Shown: in pieces, positions 41,025 to 48,917 of the stretch
How positions within the stretch are numbered: position 1 is the stretch's first letter
Layout of the letters: the number at the start of each line of letters is the position of its first letter
Origin: SMAG-U1939 sp036376595
GTDB taxonomy: Bacteria > Chloroflexota > Ktedonobacteria > Ktedonobacterales > JADMIN01
Direction of reading: 5' to 3'
NCBI GenBank assembly: GCA_036376595.1
Contig: DASVAA010000090.1
Coordinates: forward strand, 1-48,917
DNA length: 48,917 nucleotides
Translations under genes and position numbers: made by a program
Notes under the pieces: model-generated
Databases searched by the model: none
The model's input: only the letters and a program-made list of their open reading frames with translations
Told to the model about the DNA's origin: nothing

Positions 41025-42569
41025 GTGCCGAGCTTTTTGCAGTTTTTGCAGCCGATCGGCGACCTGTTTCATACGCTGTTCTACCTGCCGATCTTCAACA
41101 TCTTGATGCTGATCTACAGCGGACTGTCGCACATCTGGTTCGGTGGCGCGTTCGCGCTCGCCATCATCATCCTGACGCTCTTGATGCGGGTCTGTCTGAT
41201 TCCGCTGGTGCGCAAGCAGCTCCGCTCGCAGCGCACGATGCAAGAGCTGCAGCCCAAGATCGCCCAGCTCAAGCGCCAATACGCGGGCGATCAGCAGGGT
41301 ATGCTCGCCGCCCAGCAGGCGCTCTTCAAGGAGCACGGCTATAGCCCCGTCTCGGGGTGTTTGCCGCTGCTGATCCAGATGCCCTTCCTCTACGCGCTGT
41401 ACTATGCGCTCTTTGCCGTGCTCAACAAGGCGACTCCGCACGAGACGGTTGCGCACCACCTTGCGCGCATCAATCACGATATCTATCCTTTCTTGCCGAG
41501 CATTCACGTGATGCCGCAGACCTGGTTCATCTGGACGAACCTGGCGGACAAAGACCCAACCTATATCCTGCCGGTGCTGGCGGCGCTCTTCACATTCATC
41601 CAGTTGCGCATGGCAATGCCGGTGCGCAAGAAGGTGCCCGGCCAGCAGAAGGACGCAACCTCGCAGGCGACGCAGTTCACCCAGTATCTCATGCCGGTCA
41701 TGACGCTGATCTTCGGCCTGAGCTTCCCCGCCGGCCTGCCGCTCTACTGGTCGGTCAGCACCGGCTTCTCGGCCGTGCAACAATACTTCATCTCCGGCTT
41801 TGGCTCGCTCTTCGTCGGTCTCGATCGCTTCTTCCCGTCGCTGGCGCGCTTCATCCCCGAGCCGAAAGAAACGCCGGCGCTCGCCACATCCGCCGCGACG
41901 CGTGGTGGGGGCGGAGCCGCCGTGCGCTCGGGCGCGGCGCGTGCGGCGATCGCTGCGCCGCCGTCATCCGGCGGCGGGGGAGGGGGCTTCCTCGGCATGA
42001 TCAAGGCGGCCTTCACGCAGGCGACAGAGCAGGCGCAGCAGCAGACACAGGAGCGCCAGTCTGAGCGCGCCGGCCGCGGCGCGGGCGCGAAGAACACCAA
42101 GATCGTCGAGGGCAGTCTCGCGGCGGATTCGTCCGCGTCCGAGAACGCGGCACCGGCCAACGGGCGCGCTGCCAGCCCCACAAGTTCCGCCACGCGCTCG
42201 CGCCGGCCGCGAGCCGACCGTAGTGGCCCGATGCTGGTGCGGCCGAGCGCGTCTACGTCTGCGCCGTCGTCCACCCGCGGAGCTGAGCTGCCCGAGAAGG
42301 CCCTGGCTCGCGAGGCCACCGGCCTCCCGCCGGAGATCGCCGCCGCCAACGGCCTGAGCACGGAGCCAGGTGCGAACGGCAACAGCAACGGCACCGGCAC
42401 CGGTCCTGGCACGAGCGCGAAGAACTATGGCAAGGGTCCTGGCGTGTCCGCCACGCGCGGCGCACCGGGTGGCACTACACGGGCGACGCCCGGCTCCGGT
42501 CGGCCGCAGACGGGCAAAGGCCCTAACGCGGCGCGCCGGCGCGGCAACCGTCCTAAGGGGAGCAGATAG
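41025..42569 (+). CDS. yidC: Membrane protein insertase YidC/Oxa1/SpoIIIJ
   Basis: 514 residues from GTG 41025, with GGAGGG upstream. Residues 10-270 are the five-TM Oxa1-type core; the functional Arg (R55) lies in LLMRVCLIPLVRKQ, followed by the coiled cytosolic loop (RSQRTMQELQPKIAQLKRQYAG), YSPVSGCLPLLIQMPF and FGLSFPAGLPLYW. The large periplasmic domain of Gram-negative YidC is absent. The last 240 residues are a low-complexity Ala/Gly/Thr/Pro/Arg tail, much longer than the basic tail usual in Gram-positive YidC. It folds and inserts membrane proteins, alone or with SecYEG; the tail may contact ribosomes. Confidence 0.95.
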   Translation: MPSFLQFLQPIGDLFHTLFYLPIFNILMLIYSGLSHIWFGGAFALAIIILTLLMRVCLIPLVRKQLRSQRTMQELQPKIAQLKRQYAGDQQGMLAAQQALFKEHGYSPVSGCLPLLIQMPFLYALYYALFAVLNKATPHETVAHHLARINHDIYPFLPSIHVMPQTWFIWTNLADKDPTYILPVLAALFTFIQLRMAMPVRKKVPGQQKDATSQATQFTQYLMPVMTLIFGLSFPAGLPLYWSVSTGFSAVQQYFISGFGSLFVGLDRFFPSLARFIPEPKETPALATSAATRGGGGAAVRSGAARAAIAAPPSSGGGGGGFLGMIKAAFTQATEQAQQQTQERQSERAGRGAGAKNTKIVEGSLAADSSASENAAPANGRAASPTSSATRSRRPRADRSGPMLVRPSASTSAPSSTRGAELPEKALAREATGLPPEIAAANGLSTEPGANGNSNGTGTGPGTSAKNYGKGPGVSATRGAPGGTTRATPGSGRPQTGKGPNAARRRGNRPKGSR

Positions 42570-42571
42570 CG

Positions 42572-43444
42572 GTGGAAAGCGTTGAAGCCTCCGGCAAGTC
42601 CATCGAGGATGCCATCCTGCACGCGCTGGCCCGCCTCGGTCGCAATCGTGACGAGGTGGACATTACCGTGCTGCAAGAGCCGAGTCGTGGGGTGCGTGGC
42701 ATCGGCGCGCACGAGGCGCGTGTGCGCGTCTACGTCAAGCCGGGGCGTGCTGGGCGCCCGGTGAGCGGCGCGGGCGACGAGGATGACGAGGAGGAATTCG
42801 AGGACGAGCTGCTAGACCTCGAGGATGACGAGGAGAGCGAGGCCGAGGGGGTCGAGGCGTACACCGCCGACGCCGACGTCGAACCGGAGGAAGAGCCGGA
42901 GCTGGCGCTGACTACGGCGCCGCTACGCGAGCTGCTGCCCGATGACGCCAGCATCGAGGAGTTCGCGGTCGAGACACTGCGCCAGGTCCTCGGCCACATG
43001 GGCGTGCAGGCGGCCATCGAGGTCAACGAGCCGGAGGACGACGAGGACGAGGAAGACGACGAGTCGCCACTGGTGCTCAACATCCGCAGCGGCGATCAGG
43101 GGCTGTTGGGCCTGCTGATCGGCCGCCGCGGCGAAACGCTGGCCGCGCTGCAGCTCTTGGTGAACCTGGTGGTCAGCAAACAGACGGGGCACCGCGAGCA
43201 CGTGATCGTGGACGCGGAAGGCTATCGCGCGCGCCGCGAGGCGAATCTGCGCTCGATGGCGCTGCGGGTCGCCAATCAGGTGCGGCGCTCCGGCCAGCCG
43301 GTCGCGCTGGAGGCCATGCCGCCCAACGAGCGGCGCATCATCCACATGACGCTGGCCGAGACTGGCGACATCTCCACCGAGAGCACCGGCGAGGGCGACC
43401 AGCGCCGGGTCGTCGTCTCACTCAAGGATCCTACGCGCGTGTAG
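42572..43444 (+). CDS. jag: RNA-binding protein Jag/KhpB (SpoIIIJ-associated)
   Basis: 290 residues from GTG 42572, two bases after the yidC stop. Order: Jag_N domain (1-55: ASGKSIEDAILHALARLG, RGVRGIGAHEARV), an unusually long acidic linker (about 64-160, dense in Asp and Glu), a KH domain (VLNIRSGDQGLLGLLIGRRGETLAALQLL) and an R3H domain (RREANLRSMALRVANQVRRSGQP, then PPNERRIIHMTL). It binds RNA and is linked to cell-wall and division control in Gram-positives. Confidence 0.93.
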   Translation: MESVEASGKSIEDAILHALARLGRNRDEVDITVLQEPSRGVRGIGAHEARVRVYVKPGRAGRPVSGAGDEDDEEEFEDELLDLEDDEESEAEGVEAYTADADVEPEEEPELALTTAPLRELLPDDASIEEFAVETLRQVLGHMGVQAAIEVNEPEDDEDEEDDESPLVLNIRSGDQGLLGLLIGRRGETLAALQLLVNLVVSKQTGHREHVIVDAEGYRARREANLRSMALRVANQVRRSGQPVALEAMPPNERRIIHMTLAETGDISTESTGEGDQRRVVVSLKDPTRV

Positions 43445-43572
43445 TGCCGGCTTGAGTGGCAGGCAGGATGAAACCGCAGAGGGCAGCAAGGTGAGGCTAC
43501 CGCGGTGCGTGATCGCCGAACGCGCCGCCGCCTGTGCCGCTTGAGCACGGAAGATGGCGATGGGGCGCGGGT

Positions 43573-44433
43573 CTATTTTGCGGCGCCGCCGTCGGGGCCG
43601 TCGGGGCTGCTCTGGAGCTGGAGCAGAAACGCCGGATTGAACTGGCGGTCACAGCGCCCACACGAGACGGGCCGCGCGTAGCGCCGCACACGCGGATACT
43701 CTTTGTGGCAGCGTGGGCAGCGGTAGAGGTAGCGATAGGGACGTGCCGCCCGCAGCGCCTGCTCGCGGCGCTCGGTTTCCTCGCGGAGCTGCACCCGCAG
43801 CAGCTCTGGGTCGCGCCCGGTGACCGCTGCCTCATCCTGCGAGATCGAATCGTAGCCATGGCAGCGGTGCTTGCGTGGGGTGCCCTTGACGCGGTCGGCG
43901 AGGTGGATTAGCTCGTGGGCCACCGTGACCTCCACGCCCAGCGGCAGCAGTCCCGGCTCGACGAAGATCAGGTGCCGGTAGTCGCCCAGATGACGGGTGG
44001 AGATGGGGGCGAAATCAGCGGTCAGGTCGTCGCCCGTGCTCTCCAGAGTATCGAAGCCCGGCAGCGCCGGCTGCATGCGCATGGGAACGCTGACGATGGT
44101 CGTGGCAGGTGTGGCAGGTGTGGCAGGTGTAGCAGGCATGGCGGGCGCGGTGCGCATGGCGCTGCCGGCGCCGGGCTGCTGATGAGCGGCGCCGGGGCCA
44201 GGCAGATAGCAGTAGCAGCCCAGCGCGAGCGGGTTGAGCCGTTTGCCGGTCCAGCGATGGAACTCGGAGCGGTCGTCGGTGACGGCCAGCCGAAACGCTT
44301 CGTCGCCCGGCAGGCTGAGCTTGGCCCAATAGTGGTTGAGCCAGCGCGCCACCTCGTCGCCCGCGTGGACCAGCGGCAGCGCGCTCAGGTCCGGCGGCTG
44401 AGGAGCGCGGCTCCGGTTCGCTCTCGTGGTCAT
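43573..44433 (-). CDS. SprT-like zinc-dependent protease-like protein
   Basis: 286 residues. The metal site HELIH (173-177) sits in VEVTVAHELIHLADRVKGTPRKHRCHGYD, where a further His (H189 or H192) may be the third ligand. A C-terminal zinc ribbon is C239-C242/C258-C261 (YRCPRCHKEYPR, VSCGRC), as in SprT-like proteins. The N-terminal half is unrecognised, and a PAT repeat (about 98-112) from a 9-bp DNA repeat separates the two. Related proteins act on DNA-protein crosslinks or are uncharacterised. The ATG at 44433-44431 has its ribosome site 41 nt upstream beyond a hairpin; see the regulatory entry at 44430-44480. Confidence 0.75.
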   Translation of the reverse strand: MTTRANRSRAPQPPDLSALPLVHAGDEVARWLNHYWAKLSLPGDEAFRLAVTDDRSEFHRWTGKRLNPLALGCYCYLPGPGAAHQQPGAGSAMRTAPAMPATPATPATPATTIVSVPMRMQPALPGFDTLESTGDDLTADFAPISTRHLGDYRHLIFVEPGLLPLGVEVTVAHELIHLADRVKGTPRKHRCHGYDSISQDEAAVTGRDPELLRVQLREETERREQALRAARPYRYLYRCPRCHKEYPRVRRYARPVSCGRCDRQFNPAFLLQLQSSPDGPDGGAAK

Positions 44434-44480
44434 AGCGTACGTGTCGTGCCGTCCCGGCCCGCGGACGGCACGTTCCTCCT
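44430..44480 (-). promoter_or_regulatory. Hairpin and coupled mini-ORF between ribosome site and start codon
   Basis: On the minus strand AGGAGG (44480-44475) is followed by GTGCCGTCC-8nt-GGACGGCAC (a perfect 9-bp stem, 44471-44446) and then the SprT-like ATG. A 13-codon frame starts at GTG 44471-44469, three bases after AGGAGG, and ends in a TGA that overlaps the downstream ATG (ATGA). Either the hairpin brings the ribosome site near the ATG, or the mini-ORF couples translation. Confidence 0.5.
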
Positions 44481-44715
44481 TCCCGACCGATGTCTTCGTA
44501 CCCCACCCGATGACCGCGACATGGACTCGCGAACGACCGGCATCAGCGGCTGCCCTGCGCTGTTCAGCGCGCGATACACAGCCGTTCAACCAGCCACAAA
44601 TCCTGGAATAAAGCGGACTGACGCCGCTGATGGAGCGGCGTCACATTCTGTAACGCGCGATGGACCGCGCGAGTAATTCCACCCTCCAATGGGCTACCGG
44701 CGTCCCCCTTGCGAG

Positions 44716-46245
44716 CTAGTCGGTGCTGCCTGGCGTGGACTGTTGAGTGCCACCCTCTCCGGCCGCGGCCGTGACCGCGGCGTAGCTCTCGCGGCGCAGG
44801 CGCAGGTCGTAGAGCAGCGTCACCCAGGTCAGCGCCATCAACGGCGCGGTGAAGAGCTGGATGACGGGCAGCAGCACCAGATAGGTCAACGGCGCGGAGA
44901 GCGAAGAGAATTGGCCGCCGATATATGATGGAACGCCGGTCAGCACGGCAAAGGTTAGCCAGATGCCCAGCGTGCGCCAGAAGCTGCCGCGCGTCAGGCG
45001 CCAACTTTGGCCGAGCGCGCGCAGGGGGCCGATACGCTCGGTCGCGGCGGCGTAGGGCGCCAAACCCAGCCGCGTGCTGAAGAAGAGTAGCCCGATGAGT
45101 CCGCCCACCAACGCGACGCAGCCCAGCAGGGCGCTCAGCGCTACCGCGGGCGAGGCGGAGGCTGTGTCGCTCACGGCGAGCGTGCCGCCGGGAAAGAGAT
45201 TGACCAGCAGGTACGCATACGACCCGACGGCCGGGGCGAAGATCACGAGGATCAGCACCTGCGGCAGGCCCCAGGCGATCAGTGTGGGAACCAACCGGCG
45301 CATGCCTGTGCCCAGACTCGCGCCGGCGCCGATGTGGCGGCCAAGCACCGCCTGGCGTGCCGCGACGGCCAGCGCCGCCACCTGCCACGCCGCGAGCAGC
45401 CAGCTCACCGCCAGTGCCGCGCCACCCAGCGCGACGTCCTGCACGAGCGCGCTGCCCTGGAGCGGGTGGAAGACCGCGAAAGGATTGCAGGTGTTGGGGT
45501 CCTGGCACGAGGTGTTCGTCAGGCTGCCGGTGCCGGCCAGGGGATCGATACCCAGGGCGTGCAGCAGCACGAGCTGCGCGACGCCGTTGGCGAGCGCCGG
45601 CAGCAGCACGACGAAGATTGCGACCAGCACCAGCTTGCCGAGATGGCGGTTATAGAGCTGGAAGATTGCCCCCAGCAAGCCGCCGTAAGTCCGCGGAAAG
45701 GGTGTCAGCTCGCCGCGACTGGCCGACCATGCCGCTTGCTCCACGCCGCCGTAGCGCGCACCGAGTGGCTGCTGACCGTAAGGCGCCGGCTGCGCGGGAG
45801 GGGTGGGCGGCGGTGTTGGCGGATAGCCGTACGGCGCAGGAGGCGCTGGCGGCGCGCGGTAGCCCGGCGGGAGCTGGCCGTACTGCGGCAGTGGAGCGGC
45901 GTAGCCGCCGGTCGCGGCGCCCTGGCCGGGCGGCGGCGGCAGCACGGGGAAGCCGCTGGGCAGCTCGCGCGGCTCGAATCCGGGCGGCCGCAGATCGGGC
46001 CGCAGCCGATAGATCGCCTCCAGCGCCAGCCCGCCGTCGCCGGCATGCTCCGGCTGGAAGTCCACCAGCCCGGCGCCGGCCACGCGCAGCGCGACGGTCT
46101 CTGGATCCGGCGACACCTGGCGCGCGTCCTGGATCGCTGCCAGCGCGATGAATCGCTCGCCGATCCAGACGCCCTCGGGCGTCACGCGCAGCTCAACGCC
46201 ATCGCGCAGGCGAATGGATAGCAGCGACCCTCCGGGTCCGCTCAT
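44716..46245 (-). CDS. Multi-TM membrane protein with N-terminal cytosolic and proline-rich regions
   Basis: 509 residues. Residues 1-90 form a small beta domain (LLSIRLRDGVELRVTPEGVWIGERFIAL). Residues 95-165 are a Pro/Tyr/Gly-rich linker (PPAPYGYPPTPPPTPP). About six hydrophobic helices follow from residue 185, starting GLLGAIFQLYNRHLGKLVLVAIFVVLLPALANG. The membrane part resembles the glycerophosphoryl-diester-phosphodiesterase membrane or DUF975/YciC-like families, in which RIGPLRALGQSWRLTRGSFWRTLGIWL is a typical repeat. Function unknown. The ATG at 46245-46243 follows GGGAGGAG; another Met lies 15 bases upstream. Confidence 0.65.
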   Translation of the reverse strand: MSGPGGSLLSIRLRDGVELRVTPEGVWIGERFIALAAIQDARQVSPDPETVALRVAGAGLVDFQPEHAGDGGLALEAIYRLRPDLRPPGFEPRELPSGFPVLPPPPGQGAATGGYAAPLPQYGQLPPGYRAPPAPPAPYGYPPTPPPTPPAQPAPYGQQPLGARYGGVEQAAWSASRGELTPFPRTYGGLLGAIFQLYNRHLGKLVLVAIFVVLLPALANGVAQLVLLHALGIDPLAGTGSLTNTSCQDPNTCNPFAVFHPLQGSALVQDVALGGAALAVSWLLAAWQVAALAVAARQAVLGRHIGAGASLGTGMRRLVPTLIAWGLPQVLILVIFAPAVGSYAYLLVNLFPGGTLAVSDTASASPAVALSALLGCVALVGGLIGLLFFSTRLGLAPYAAATERIGPLRALGQSWRLTRGSFWRTLGIWLTFAVLTGVPSYIGGQFSSLSAPLTYLVLLPVIQLFTAPLMALTWVTLLYDLRLRRESYAAVTAAAGEGGTQQSTPGSTD

Positions 46246-46371
46246 CGGCTCCTCCCTCATGCGAATCCCGCGCGTATCGTAGCAGCACCGCGCCGCGACC
46301 GCAAGACCGCGCCCCACGCCGTCGTCTATACTGTGTTGAGGGAACGCCAGGGAAGAGGCGATGGAGTGACC

Positions 46372-47354
46372 ATGAGCAGTGACCGAGGCACGCAAGGCGA
46401 TCACGGGGAGCAGATGGGAGCCGGGGGATCGGTACCGGGCGGACCGAATGCAGGCGCACAGACGCGCCTCGTCTGGAATCCCTTCCTGGGTGAGTTCGTC
46501 GGACAGGCTCCAGCGCGCATGCAGCGCCGCGAGCAGACAGCGGAGTGTCCGTTCTGCGCCGATCTCACCAGCGGCCGCGTACCCCCCGACGCGCAGGCCT
46601 GGACTCGCCCCAATGACTTCCCCGCGCTCCAGCCGCCGACCGGCGAGTGCCGCATTCTGATCTACAGTGCCGACCATGACCGCAGCTTCGCCGATCTGAG
46701 CATTGCCGAGGGGCTGCGCGTGCTGGGCCTTTGGCGCCAGGTCTATCAGGAGCTGTCGCCACGCTACCGCGCCGTGATGACGTGGGAAACCAGTGGTGCC
46801 GCGATCGGCCAGACACAGTTTCATCCCCACGGCCAGACCTACGCCATCTCGATCGTGCCGGAGATGCTCGCCCACGAGTTGGCAGCGGTGGAGCGCGCGG
46901 AGGAGGAGAGTGCGGCGTGCCCGTTCTGCGCTGAGCGCGAGGCCGAGGAACGGGAGGGGCAGCGTGTGGTCTACGCCGGCACGCACTGGACGGCCTTCGT
47001 CCCGCCCTACGCGCGCTATCCCTATCAGGTGCGGGTGACGGCTCGTCGCCATGTGCCGAGTGTGGGGGAGATCGCCGGCGAAGGGCCGGAGGCCGAGGAG
47101 CTGATGGACCTCCTCACACGCATCGTGCGCGCCTACAGCCGCGTCTTCGAGGCGCCGATGCCCTACATGCTGGCGCTGCATCAACTGGCGGACACGCGCT
47201 TCCACTTTCACATCGAGCTGCTGCCGGTGGGGCGGGCGCCGGGCAAGCTCAAGCTGGCGGCCAGCGGCGAGATGGCCTGGGGCCTGTGGATGAACGACTC
47301 GTTCCCCGAGGCCAAAGCCGCCGAGCTGCGCGCCGCGCTCGCCGAGGAGCAGCC

Positions 47355-47358
<4 letters not shown>
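46372..47358 (+). CDS. galT: Galactose-1-phosphate uridylyltransferase
   Basis: 328 residues. Leloir-pathway enzyme transferring UMP between UDP-glucose and galactose 1-phosphate. The HIT-type active site is QFHPHGQTY (149-157), with H153 the probable nucleophile; FHFHIELLPV near the C-terminus binds metal or phosphate. CPFC at 59-62 and 183-186 may bind zinc. TATACT at 46327-46332 is a likely -10. ATG 46372 is supported by GATGGAG 10 nt upstream. The stop overlaps galK (ATGA), so galTK is one operon; galE and a transporter are not in the window. Confidence 0.95.
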
Positions 47359-48689
<1,331 letters not shown>

Positions 48690-48730
48690 CATGGGGGCTG
48701 GGGCGCGAGTCCCGGCACGCGTGACCACAC

Positions 48731-48805
<75 letters not shown>

Positions 48806-48808
48806 GAT

Positions 48809-48880
48809 GGCGACGTGGCCAAGTGGTTAAGGCGAGGGTCTGCAAAACCCTTATCGGCGGTTCGAATCCGCCCGTCGCCT
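48809..48880 (+). tRNA. tRNA-Cys (anticodon GCA), CCA not encoded
   Basis: Acceptor GGCGACG (48809-48815) pairs with CGTCGCC (48873-48879); anticodon GCA at 48842-48844 in a AGGGT/ACCCT stem; T-loop GTTCGAATC. The 3' end reads T-CCG, so CCA must be added enzymatically. It lies 3 nt after the Gly tRNA, so the two are co-transcribed. Confidence 0.97.
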
Positions 48881-48917
48881 CCGAGCTAAGGGAATGTCCC
48901 ACAAATTCCGCCTTTGT

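Overview
The window is about 49 kb of GC-rich bacterial DNA. I read it as a Chloroflexota chromosome, most likely near the Ktedonobacteria. The main pointers are a 1019-residue MalT-like LuxR regulator whose N-terminal module I associate with Ktedonobacteria, large secreted multidomain proteins, a molybdo-oxidoreductase/FNR/DUF6510 trio, and a YidC without the large periplasmic domain of Gram-negative YidC. The taxonomy is inferred from protein style, not from a marker-gene tree. Many genes have a promoter of the TTGnnn-N17/18-TATACT type and a GGAGG-like ribosome site, so gene starts are fairly well supported.

Layout. 1-6.9 kb: end of a GNAT acetyltransferase, a lone receiver protein, aspartase (aspA), a small protein, and a methyltransferase coupled to the giant LuxR/MalT regulator. 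6.9-14.6 kb: two secreted multidomain proteins (kelch/carboxypeptidase-regulatory-like; metalloprotease-like plus TIG domains). Both have the same upstream arrangement: an inverted pair of GTTACCCAAC sites, then a conserved promoter-like segment and a short hairpin-bearing leader. 14.8-20.8 kb: flavin reductase, family 4/5 uracil-DNA glycosylase, PIG-L deacetylase (bracketed by inverted 28-bp repeats), PrxQ, an MFS exporter with a strong promoter and operator-like dyad, PhzF, and a GlxA regulator that has lost its DNA-binding half. 20.9-27.1 kb: two YbaK-type tRNA-editing proteins, the molybdo-oxidoreductase/FNR/DUF6510 operon, a hotdog thioesterase, a two-TM ion channel and an alpha/beta hydrolase.

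27.2-33.2 kb is the most accessory-looking part. It holds an HNH nuclease, an SRPBCC protein, a small membrane protein, and then a visibly lower-GC pair: a TIR protein with a CHAT-like middle domain that lacks the expected catalytic residues, followed 14 nt later by a single-domain response regulator. The regulator's 3' end runs antisense into deoB. This pair is the best candidate here for an undescribed signalling or defence module. 33.7-39.8 kb: a secreted GH5-like glycosidase, a methyltransferase, a zinc-ribbon membrane protein, and a VapBC-like toxin-antitoxin pair whose toxin gene contains an 8-bp tandem repeat.

39.8-43.4 kb is the conserved rpmH-rnpA-yidD-yidC-jag cluster for RNase P and membrane-protein insertion, usually near oriC, but no dnaA, mnmE or mnmG is visible here. 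43.5-48.9 kb: a SprT-like zinc protein, a multi-TM membrane protein, galT-galK of the Leloir pathway, and tRNA-Gly(GCC) and tRNA-Cys(GCA).

All calls were made by reading translations and motifs by eye; no homology search, structure prediction or GC computation was run.
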